The notes beneath the pieces are model-generated. The model was not told where the DNA came from, did not search any database, and saw only the letters and a list, made by a program, of their open reading frames with translations. Made by a program: the position numbers and the translations under genes. Shown piece by piece: positions 17,841 to 25,941 of a stretch of 64,000 nucleotides of DNA. The stretch's first letter is position 1; the number at the start of each line of letters is the position of its first letter. The DNA comes from Paracrocinitomix mangrovi (GTDB lineage: Bacteria; Bacteroidota; Bacteroidia; Flavobacteriales_D; Crocinitomicaceae). Location of the stretch: contig NZ_CP091819.1 of NCBI RefSeq assembly GCF_019740355.2, forward strand, positions 3,224,001 to 3,288,000. Direction: 5' to 3'.

Positions 17841-18452
17841 TTATTCGGTAGGTTTTTCTGTTTCTTCGGATGAGTTTTCCTGATCTTCAGCTGCATCTGA
17901 TTCTGTCGAAGTTTCTTCAGCTTTTTCCTTTTTATCTTCGTCATCCTTATCAAATCTATCCGAGATATCTTCCACTACATCTTCAATAATATCAGCACTT
18001 TCTTCAAGGCTGTCTTCAATTTCATCTTTGGTAGGCATGCCTACAGAACCATCTTTTTTAAAGAAAAACTGAACAGGAACTAATAATATCGATACAGCAA
18101 ATGAAATGTATAAACCATATGACGGTTCAACATGATTTTGGATTTTATAAATGCTGATTAAAATAATTTGGTACAATACTAATATACCAGCTGTCACCAA
18201 TACACCCATTTTTTGAAATCCGGGTTGAAGCGGTTGTTTCCGGTCTCCTACAACAACAATAAAAGCAGATGCCAGATAAAGAATTATTGATACATATCCT
18301 ACACCAGCGGTGATTCCGGTTTCAAAAGACATAGCTGCGTCGATTCCTCCAAAACCAAATATTGCTCCCTGATCAATTGAGTACCAAGGCATCAAAGTTG
18401 AGATAATTCCAATTCCACTTAAAATGGCAATGATTGTTCTGCTTAAATGCAT
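17841..18452 (-). CDS. Membrane protein with acidic C-terminal tail, unknown function
   Basis: 203 residues from the ATG at 18452; a TTG at 18470 is in frame but adds little. Four membrane helices (about 5-25, 47-67, 80-100, 110-130) are followed by a ~70-residue low-complexity tail very rich in Glu and Asp, probably disordered in the cytoplasm. No family recognised. Divergent from the large T9SS gene and directly abutting the convergent lipoprotein gene. Confidence 0.8.
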   Translation of the reverse strand: MHLSRTIIAILSGIGIISTLMPWYSIDQGAIFGFGGIDAAMSFETGITAGVGYVSIILYLASAFIVVVGDRKQPLQPGFQKMGVLVTAGILVLYQIILISIYKIQNHVEPSYGLYISFAVSILLVPVQFFFKKDGSVGMPTKDEIEDSLEESADIIEDVVEDISDRFDKDDEDKKEKAEETSTESDAAEDQENSSEETEKPTE

Positions 18453-18630
18453 AGTGTTCAAAATTTTCAACTAAGCTAATGGAAATAATTTAGAATCTAT
18501 TTGACACAAATAAATTAAGTATTCAATCTGATTTTTACAACCATATATCGACTGCTCGAATTAATTTATCGGTTGACTTAATTTTTAATTAATAATCAGA
18601 TTATATTCGCCAAAATATAAACTAATATTT

Positions 18631-21204
18631 ATGATTAAAAAGTTACTTTTTGGTGCGCTTACCCTTATCAATGTTGGGGTTTTAGCTCAAAGCACATGTA
18701 CTGATCCCCAAGGATTTTTAACTCCGGGAATTTCAGTGCAAACATTTACATCCACAGGAGGATACTACGAATTTCAAGCTTCTTCTGGATGTTCTTATAC
18801 TTTCAGCCATTGTCAAAATGGTGGATCATACACAGGGGATACATATCTTACTGTAACAGATGATCAAAATAATACTATTACATCTAATGATGATTGGTGT
18901 GGATTAGGGTCTGAATTAACTTGGACAGCAGGTTTTTCAGGAATTGCCAGAATTCATTTAGGAACATGTTGCGGAGGTACCGGAACTTGTGGTGGTGGCC
19001 CAACTAGAGTTTTAGCTTATTGGTCTACTTGTGAGTCATGTACAGGAGCTGCTCCAGTTACTGTGATTGATCCTGCACCAGTTTGTAACTCAGGTGATTT
19101 TACATTGATGGCAACTTCTACTGATTCATTGTCTTGGTTCTCGTCAGCAAATACATCAGTTGCTCCTTTAGATGGTGGTCCAACTTACACTACAGGTACT
19201 ATTTCAACTACTACTTCTTATTGGGTAGCTGCTTGGGATGCTACAAATAGCTGTTACGGTGCTCCTTCAGAAGTAGTTGCAGAGGTTCATTTTCCTCAAA
19301 CAATTTCATTTGTTGGTGACACTTCTTTCTGTTCAAACGGAGATTCATTTACACCAAATTTCCTTCCTGCTGGAGGTACAGTTTCAGGAACAGGAGCTAG
19401 TGGATCAACATTTGATCCTATTGCTGCTGGTGTAGGAACACACTTAATTACTTATAATTTAGGTGACGCTTGTGCTTCAACCGGAACACAAGAATTTGTA
19501 GTTGAATCTGCCCCTTCAGATGCTACTATTTATGCTTGTGAAGACAGTTCAGTTACTGTTACTGGATCAGGACCTGGAATTGGTTGGTTTGAATCACAAT
19601 TAACAAATGCATTTGTAGACACAGGTGCAGTTATTAACTATACACTTACTCAAGATATCATCTTGTTTTATGGTGATCTTCCGCCTTCAGAATTTATTGA
19701 TACTATCACGGCAACGAATTTTGTTATTTCTGATCATGATGCTACTACAGGTGATGACAGAAGTGGTGTGGCGTTCTCACCAAATTATTTCTATGTAGTT
19801 GGAGACGGTGCAACAGGAAGAATTGATTTAGATTTTGCAGGAGCTTGGACTGCGCTACCAATTAGAGACGGTATTTTCTCTGATATTTCAAATGGGGATC
19901 TTTATACTCTTTGGAACGGAACAGCTGGTCCTAGTGGAACTTACTTGGGAACAGATTATACAATTTCGCATATTGCTCCAATGGATGAAGATTTGGTTAT
20001 TAACAGTGGTTCAGCAATCGCGCTTTCTACACCGATTGTAGTAAATAACAATAGTGGTGATTTTGGAATTTTTGCAGGAGACGGAATAGTTGTTATCTGG
20101 ACTTCACAAGATGAAAATTTCTATCAAATAGATTTAGGAACTGGATTTGTAACTGATCTTGGAACTGGAACTATCAATGCATTTTCAACTGAGAATATTG
20201 CTTTCTGGGGTGTTGCAGAAATTTACAATGGAGAAATTTCAGTATCATATAGATCAGATTTTGGAGATTACATTGAGCGTTACTCAATTAACTCTGGAAA
20301 TACAATGACTGTTGCAGATTTTTCTGGTTTAAGTGATCTAGGTTGTTTCACAATCAATCCGGCAAATGACAGAATGTACTTCCACCATGAAGGATTTAGT
20401 TCTTCTTTTGGAGGATCAACTGAAACTGCTGGATTTTGTGATGCAGTTTGGTTTACTTCAGCTGGAGGTTCTACTGCTTGTAGAACAGCAGTTCCATTGG
20501 TTGTTTCAAAACCGGCTTTTGATTTAGGATTAGATTCAACTATCTGTTCTAACAGCCCTTTAACTTTAGATCCTGGAACATGGGATACATACACTTGGTC
20601 AACTTCAGAAACTACTCAAACAATTGATGTAGCTGCTGTTGGTACTTATGATGTTGTTGTAACAGATTCATTGGGATGTCCTGGTTTCGATACAATCAAT
20701 ATTGACGTAAATGTTGTAACAGAGGTTAACCTTGGTTCAGATGTAACTGTTTGTAACTATCAGTTGGTTGTTTTAAATGCCGGTGGTGGATACAATTCTT
20801 ACACTTGGTATAACGGTGAAACAAGTCAATTAATTTATATTGGAACTGATACATTATCAATTGGTAACAATACAGTTACAGTTTCTTGTGTTGACAATAA
20901 TGGTTGTGTAACTACTGATAACATGGATATCATTGTTGAAGATTGCGCAGGTTTGGATGAAAATGAAGTACTTCTTTTTGTATATCCAAATCCGGTTGTT
21001 GATATTGTGAAAATTCAATTAGTGAACCCAGGAACAGATACGCAAGTTCAGTTGGTAGATGTTAATGGGAAATTAATTACTCAGATTTCAAATATCACTC
21101 AAGATTTGATGCAAGTTGATATGAGTGAATTAGCTGATGGTGTTTACTTTATTAGAGTAATCAACAACAAAAATGTACAAGACGTAAAAGTTATTAAACA
21201 ATAA
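18631..21204 (+). CDS. Large secreted T9SS cargo protein with Ig-like modules
   Basis: 857 residues: signal peptide (1-19, ending VLAQ); a Cys-rich module with several G-G-x-G-T-C-G-type stretches (about 30-135); Ig-like SprB/CARDB-like repeats; a middle region (about 330-600) that may be a propeller; two D-L-G-x-D-x-x-x-C plus L-D-A/P-G modules near 615 and 690; and a type A T9SS sorting domain at the end (Y-P-N-P-V-V-D, then G-V-Y-F-I-R-V, ending V-I-K-Q). It is therefore likely surface-attached or secreted. Highly acidic and Gly/Thr-rich, as usual for such adhesin-like proteins. Single gene with its own terminator. Confidence 0.9.
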   Translation: MIKKLLFGALTLINVGVLAQSTCTDPQGFLTPGISVQTFTSTGGYYEFQASSGCSYTFSHCQNGGSYTGDTYLTVTDDQNNTITSNDDWCGLGSELTWTAGFSGIARIHLGTCCGGTGTCGGGPTRVLAYWSTCESCTGAAPVTVIDPAPVCNSGDFTLMATSTDSLSWFSSANTSVAPLDGGPTYTTGTISTTTSYWVAAWDATNSCYGAPSEVVAEVHFPQTISFVGDTSFCSNGDSFTPNFLPAGGTVSGTGASGSTFDPIAAGVGTHLITYNLGDACASTGTQEFVVESAPSDATIYACEDSSVTVTGSGPGIGWFESQLTNAFVDTGAVINYTLTQDIILFYGDLPPSEFIDTITATNFVISDHDATTGDDRSGVAFSPNYFYVVGDGATGRIDLDFAGAWTALPIRDGIFSDISNGDLYTLWNGTAGPSGTYLGTDYTISHIAPMDEDLVINSGSAIALSTPIVVNNNSGDFGIFAGDGIVVIWTSQDENFYQIDLGTGFVTDLGTGTINAFSTENIAFWGVAEIYNGEISVSYRSDFGDYIERYSINSGNTMTVADFSGLSDLGCFTINPANDRMYFHHEGFSSSFGGSTETAGFCDAVWFTSAGGSTACRTAVPLVVSKPAFDLGLDSTICSNSPLTLDPGTWDTYTWSTSETTQTIDVAAVGTYDVVVTDSLGCPGFDTINIDVNVVTEVNLGSDVTVCNYQLVVLNAGGGYNSYTWYNGETSQLIYIGTDTLSIGNNTVTVSCVDNNGCVTTDNMDIIVEDCAGLDENEVLLFVYPNPVVDIVKIQLVNPGTDTQVQLVDVNGKLITQISNITQDLMQVDMSELADGVYFIRVINNKNVQDVKVIKQ

Positions 21205-21226
21205 CTGAAACGATAAATTAAATAAG

Positions 21227-21260
21227 ATGCGCCGATTCATTGAATGGGCGCATTTTTTTT
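21227..21260 (+). terminator. Intrinsic terminator of the large T9SS gene
   Basis: ATGCGCC (21227-21233) pairs with GGCGCAT (21247-21253), extended inside by ATTCA/TGAAT around a one-base loop after one mismatch, followed by eight T residues. Confidence 0.85.
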
Positions 21261-21320
21261 GAGTTAATATTTTCAACTATGCTGATGGAAATAATTCACT
21301 TAATAAGGTGTTAGAAAGCG

Positions 21321-21350
21321 AAAAAAAAGCCGGTTATTAACACCGGCTTA
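21321..21350 (-). terminator. Intrinsic terminator of the S74-chaperone operon
   Basis: On the minus strand AAGCCGG, a nine-base loop and CCGGCTT are followed by a run of T residues (the A-run 21321-21328 on the plus strand). It lies just after the stop at 21357 and faces the plus-strand terminator 60 bases away. Confidence 0.85.
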
Positions 21351-21356
21351 ATTCTA

Positions 21357-22736
21357 TTATTTTTCAGCTTCTAGTGCTTTTAATCTTTCTTCAAATGCTT
21401 TTAATTGAGCTTTCAAAATTTCATTTTCTTGTTTTACTTCTTCTAGTTCTGTTTTTACTTCTTCCATTTCACTTTGTTGCTCTTTAACAGACTCAATTAT
21501 GATTGGAATAAACTCAGTGTAGCAAACATAATGAGAACCATCTTCTGCTACATCAACAAGCTCAGGGAATACCTCATATACTTCTTGTGCAATAACACCA
21601 TATGAAGTTACCGGTTGGTCTCCTTTTTCTAGTTCTTCTGGAGCTAATTTAAAGTTGTAGCTATATCCATTTAATTCAACTAGTTTGTCCAAGCTACCTT
21701 CAAGTTGAACAATATTCTCTTTTCTATTTCTATCACTAGCTGCAACCCAGTTACCAGCAGTGTTAAGATAAGCTTTTAGAGCAGTATTGTTAAAAGGGTC
21801 CGAATCTGTACCACCGTCATAGCTGTCTTCATCATTTACATACAACAAAGCAGCCGGTTGTCCAGGAGCGCCATCACCCGGTGACCAGATTGTTACGTGA
21901 TCTCCATCACCATAAATTCCGGCAGATTCAAAAGAAGATTGTCTTGAAGCAACCATAAAATGATCACCACCATCTCCAAAATCCTGATCACCTGACCCAT
22001 GTGTCCATACATCATCATTTAGGATTACCATTTCATCTCCAGGAGAAAGACTTAATTCTACAATTCCTACAACCTCAAGTTTTTCTGAGGGTGTTGTAGT
22101 TCCAATACCAACATTACCGGTTACGGTAGAATATTGATCTGACCCTGAAACTGTCCAATCACCATCATCCAAATTAGTAATTAATGCTCCACCATCTGTA
22201 CCTGCTGTGATGTAGTTACCTGCGTCCGCGCTTACAATGATTTGAATTTCATTTGATGGATCTGAATCGGCGTCATTAGGATCTGTAATAAAACCACTGT
22301 CATTGTTTAAATCAGAAGTGTTTTGAGGTACATTTCCAGCAGACGTTGCATAAAGTGCGTAAGGTACACTTACAAGTTGTGAAGTCCCTAAATCAGTGTA
22401 AGTTGTTCCACCGGAATAATCAACAGCAGTTTTGATGTAGTATGGTCCATTGGCCCAATCAATAGCACTGAAGTTATCTGTAGTAGTTCCTGTACCAATT
22501 TCCAGATTAACTAATCCAAATCCATTTGTAGTAGGTGCAAATGTTTCTGTATAAACCGCAGTTCCAGTCATACTTCCTTGGAGGATTGTCATTTGAATTC
22601 CGATTGAAGAGTTATTAATAGTAGCCCCGTTTCCGTCTCTTACTACGGCTTGGTATTTAAAACTCTCAGGAGATTGTGCAAATATATTTGTTGCTGAAAT
22701 AAGTACAGCAGATATTAAGAATAGAAATTTTTTCAT
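21357..22736 (-). CDS. Secreted protein with C-terminal S74 (endosialidase-type) chaperone domain
   Basis: 459 residues: signal peptide (about 1-20), a beta-rich N-terminal domain (F-K-Y-Q-A-V-V-R-D motif, common in Bacteroidota fibre-like proteins), a Gly/Asp-rich shaft, then an intramolecular chaperone domain with S-D-R-N-R-K-E-N-I and Y-G-V-I-A-Q-E-V-Y-E-V-F-P-E-L-V, and a C-terminal coiled coil. S74 domains trimerise and fold fibre proteins, often cutting themselves off at the Ser of the S-D-x-R-x-K-x-x-I motif. The start overlaps the previous stop (ATGA), so it is coupled to the small T9SS protein upstream. A phage tail-fibre origin is possible, but no other phage gene is near. Confidence 0.88.
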   Translation of the reverse strand: MKKFLFLISAVLISATNIFAQSPESFKYQAVVRDGNGATINNSSIGIQMTILQGSMTGTAVYTETFAPTTNGFGLVNLEIGTGTTTDNFSAIDWANGPYYIKTAVDYSGGTTYTDLGTSQLVSVPYALYATSAGNVPQNTSDLNNDSGFITDPNDADSDPSNEIQIIVSADAGNYITAGTDGGALITNLDDGDWTVSGSDQYSTVTGNVGIGTTTPSEKLEVVGIVELSLSPGDEMVILNDDVWTHGSGDQDFGDGGDHFMVASRQSSFESAGIYGDGDHVTIWSPGDGAPGQPAALLYVNDEDSYDGGTDSDPFNNTALKAYLNTAGNWVAASDRNRKENIVQLEGSLDKLVELNGYSYNFKLAPEELEKGDQPVTSYGVIAQEVYEVFPELVDVAEDGSHYVCYTEFIPIIIESVKEQQSEMEEVKTELEEVKQENEILKAQLKAFEERLKALEAEK

Positions 22737-23191
22737 TGTTTAATAATTTTAATTGAATTGACTTGATTTTTGTTTGGGTTGGTTACACGAAGAGTGTAAC
22801 TACCTTTGGCAATAGTTGAAATATTAATCGAACTTTTTGGTTCGATTAACAATCCTTCTAATACCAATTTTCCGGCGACATCATACAAAGCATATTCTGC
22901 GCCTTGAAAATTTTCCATTTCAATCACAAAATTGTCTTTTGCCGGATTCGGATAGGCATTGAAAGCGCTATTCAATTCACTAACACCTGTAAAATCGTAG
23001 TAGTGTTGCTGAAATCCTTGAGTTAGTGCATTGGATGTACTTTCATAAGTGTTAATGACGACTTCGCCAATAGTGAAGTCAAATGTACCATTGCTGCTCA
23101 CGTAGGTATCACCTTGATTGGCAATTACCTCTTGAGCACTAAGTTGATTAGCCAAAAGCAATGAAACACCTAAAAGTTTAAGTTGTTTCAT
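22733..23191 (-). CDS. Small T9SS-sorted secreted protein
   Basis: 152 residues: signal peptide (1-19, ending LSAQ), a short beta domain with the T-I-G-E-V and L-T-Q-G-F-Q-Q signature typical of a widespread small Bacteroidota family, then a type A T9SS sorting domain (Y-P-N-P-A-K-D, ending I-K-I-I-K-Q). It is coupled to the S74 fibre-like protein by an ATGA overlap. Other genomes of this phylum carry similar pairs, so the two probably act on the same surface structure; that is inference. Confidence 0.85.
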   Translation of the reverse strand: MKQLKLLGVSLLLANQLSAQEVIANQGDTYVSSNGTFDFTIGEVVINTYESTSNALTQGFQQHYYDFTGVSELNSAFNAYPNPAKDNFVIEMENFQGAEYALYDVAGKLVLEGLLIEPKSSINISTIAKGSYTLRVTNPNKNQVNSIKIIKQ

Positions 23192-23315
23192 AAGATTTTA
23201 ATTTTCTTGAAACTAAAAAATTAAGAGTTAAAAACAATGGATATCACAGGATTAAATGTTCACAATTAATATGTTGAAAACACTTAAAATCCCTTAAATC
23301 AGTAGAATAAATAGG

Positions 23316-25190
23316 CTATTTTACAATGAACTTATCTACCAAAGTAGTTTGATCTGCAAAAGTTAATTGTATGAAATACATACCGCTTTGAAATGATGCA
23401 ATGTCAATAATCGCTGATGACACATTATTTTCCTTTAATACCTCTTTGCCGTTTGTGTTATATATCTTAATTCTATTTATTGCTTTGTTAGTTTGGATAA
23501 ATAATTTGTCTGTTGCCGGATTCGGATATAATTTAAATGTTGTTGAACTTTCATTTGCCAAATCTAAAGTTGTATTGTTTCCAGGTAGTTTAATTTGACT
23601 CGGGTACGTGCTGTTGTGATGTACTGAAATATTGGCAATATTACCACTACCGGCTTGATACATTGTTCCACCATCTTGCAGATTTACATTGAATCTTATC
23701 GCATGATTTCCGCCTACATAAATCTTAATTTTGTGTCCTGCTTTCCAGGTGTATTGTGTAAAAGGTAAATCAACCTGTACATTGTAAACCTCACCCGGCA
23801 CCATAAATACTTCGCCACTTTGTGTGTAATCGTTGTTTCTAAAGCGCATTCGTTTAATACCATCTGTAATTAACATATTTTCTCCACCCGGATACTGATC
23901 AACTAATCTAACTGAGATGTCACAATCAGCTTGATCCGCACTTATCCATAGATCTAATTGAATTCGCCCGGTAATGGAAACATCCTGGTTTAAAGCTGCA
24001 GAAGTAAAAGTAACAATGTCTGTTCTGGCATCTAAACTTGATTGATCATAGGGTCCTTGATCTAAGAATTGAGAAAGTGTAGCACCTCCGATCGTAGGAG
24101 AAGGGTTTGAAGGATCAGAAATGAATGTACTTGAATCAATACCAGTTGAGGAAATTAATCCTCCATTTTGATCCAGGTATAAAATGTCGTAATTAGGTAT
24201 GGCAATGTCATCTGCATTTGAAGTTAACCAGGTATCTGTTCCTCCCATATCAAAATAGGTAATCAAATCTGTGTTTTGCCAGTTATTAACCGAATCTAAA
24301 AGATAGTAGTTAAAGAAATCCCAGGCCATTGAATCTGACTTATAAGCGGCATTGGTATAAGTTAACTGTCCCTGATTAGGTGAACCAACATAAGCGGCTC
24401 CATCACCTCCATGTACCCAGGGACCCACCAACAACCACTGTTCATCCTGAACTGCAACATCCGCCATACTTCTGGCATCTTTGTAAAATGTCATCATCAT
24501 GTCAATATTGTGATCATACCATCCACCAATTTGAAGTGTAGGAATTGAAATGTCATCAGCATACCAACTATTATTATCTGCAATGTCCCAGGCAAAACTG
24601 TCATAAACATTAGCCATAACAACTGTTGAAACTCCATAACCCAAAGCGTCCAATTGGTTTAATCTGGCTTCTTCTAAAACTCCTCCGTAGAAATATGATT
24701 CGTAAGATTGAGTGCCTGTAGCAACCATAGGTACGGCACAAGTATGATTTGGATGATGAGTAGTACATAATTGATATTGAACACCACCTAAGGCAGAAGG
24801 TCCCCAGGTTCCAATCCTATCTCCGTGCCATGTTTGGGCAACTATCCAATCACAAATATCATAGGCATCTTGTGCTCGGTCTACATTAGATAAATCTGCA
24901 CCACTTGACCCGTAAAATCCGCGCCAATCTACAATTACCCATATGTATGCCTGATTATCCAGATTTGACCCTATTCCTAATGGCAATCCAAGCTGAAAAC
25001 CATTTTTATTGTAAGGCGTTTGAACTAAAATCACTTCTCCGGTAGTTACAGTTGAAGGAATGTAAACATCCGCAGATAATGAGTCACCATCACTCATTGG
25101 AATCCAGATATCGTTCAAAGTAGGAGTGAGTTGGGCGTGAGTAGTTGAACCAAATACAAATAACAGTAGTAGCAAGTTTATAGTTTTCAT
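23316..25190 (-). CDS. Secreted CocE/NonD family hydrolase with T9SS sorting domain
   Basis: 624 residues: signal peptide (1-20, ending THAQ), an alpha/beta hydrolase of the X-Pro dipeptidyl-peptidase S15 / CocE group, a C-terminal jelly-roll (X-Pro C) domain, and a type A T9SS sorting domain (Y-P-N-P-A-T-D, ending K-F-I-V-K). Catalytic residues can be placed: Ser132 in G-P-S-A-L-G-G, an Asp in G-G-W-Y-D near 227 and a His in G-P-W-V-H-G-G near 262. The D-W-R-G-F-Y-G-S-S-G segment is the usual oxyanion-side motif. Acts on esters, amides or X-Pro peptides outside the cell; the substrate cannot be told. Confidence 0.93.
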   Translation of the reverse strand: MKTINLLLLLFVFGSTTHAQLTPTLNDIWIPMSDGDSLSADVYIPSTVTTGEVILVQTPYNKNGFQLGLPLGIGSNLDNQAYIWVIVDWRGFYGSSGADLSNVDRAQDAYDICDWIVAQTWHGDRIGTWGPSALGGVQYQLCTTHHPNHTCAVPMVATGTQSYESYFYGGVLEEARLNQLDALGYGVSTVVMANVYDSFAWDIADNNSWYADDISIPTLQIGGWYDHNIDMMMTFYKDARSMADVAVQDEQWLLVGPWVHGGDGAAYVGSPNQGQLTYTNAAYKSDSMAWDFFNYYLLDSVNNWQNTDLITYFDMGGTDTWLTSNADDIAIPNYDILYLDQNGGLISSTGIDSSTFISDPSNPSPTIGGATLSQFLDQGPYDQSSLDARTDIVTFTSAALNQDVSITGRIQLDLWISADQADCDISVRLVDQYPGGENMLITDGIKRMRFRNNDYTQSGEVFMVPGEVYNVQVDLPFTQYTWKAGHKIKIYVGGNHAIRFNVNLQDGGTMYQAGSGNIANISVHHNSTYPSQIKLPGNNTTLDLANESSTTFKLYPNPATDKLFIQTNKAINRIKIYNTNGKEVLKENNVSSAIIDIASFQSGMYFIQLTFADQTTLVDKFIVK

Positions 25191-25344
25191 AGATGAGATT
25201 TAAGTAACTCTATTGACGTAAGTTATACATTTCTAGTTGGACAGTTGTTAATTTTATGGTAATTGTGATTATTTGCTACAATTTGTGTTCAAAATCACCT
25301 TTACATAATTTTATATATTAGCTCTTGAATTTAAACCTGTACAC

Positions 25345-25941
25345 ATGAAACTTACCGCATTAACTTCATCTATTTTAGTAATCAATTTTGTACTTCTTAC
25401 TTCTTGCGGAGCAAGTTCAGAGGATGATAATTCAGGAGAAGAAAAAGATTCAGTAAAGGTGGAACTGTCATTTGAGGAAGGTGGTGCCAAAACGGCTGAA
25501 GAGTTTTTTAAAGGAATAAATGCACAGGTTGAAGCAACTGATTTTTGGTTAAATAATGTGCAGGAATATGATTTACAAGATGTTTCTGAAGATTCAATTA
25601 TCTCAGCTTTGGATACCTTGATTATCAATATTGATTCGGGGAGAAATACACTTGCAAAATATGAGAATGCTGAATGGGAAAAGCAAAGTGAATTCTATGA
25701 AATTACTATGAATTGGTACAATACTTTGTCTGAAATCACTAATGATTATTACTACAAGATGGCAGAACCAATGTCACGTCCGGATAATAGTTGGAACGCA
25801 GAAGAGCAAGCTTTTTATGATGAGTATGTATCCGCTTACAACAACTTTTTTGAAATTGACAAGCAATGGCTGATCATGAAAGATGACTTTGCTGCGGCCA
25901 ACATATTCAAGGTTTCTTCAGAAGTTCCTGAATTACCCTAA
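25345..25941 (+). CDS. Helical lipoprotein, unknown function
   Basis: 198 residues with a lipoprotein signal (L-L-T-S-C, Cys at 21) followed by an acidic tract (S-E-D-D-N-S-G-E-E) like the surface-export tags of this phylum. The rest is helical with many aromatic residues. The helix pattern recalls the secreted protein at 2092-3114, but identity is too low to call by eye. The stop TAA touches the stop of the convergent TonB-linked gene with no base between. Confidence 0.8.
   Translation: MKLTALTSSILVINFVLLTSCGASSEDDNSGEEKDSVKVELSFEEGGAKTAEEFFKGINAQVEATDFWLNNVQEYDLQDVSEDSIISALDTLIINIDSGRNTLAKYENAEWEKQSEFYEITMNWYNTLSEITNDYYYKMAEPMSRPDNSWNAEEQAFYDEYVSAYNNFFEIDKQWLIMKDDFAAANIFKVSSEVPELP

Noticed and set aside
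20280-20594. 104-residue minus-strand ORF inside the large T9SS gene
   Set aside because: Antisense shadow of a strongly coding Thr/Gly/Ser-rich frame, with no start context or domain.
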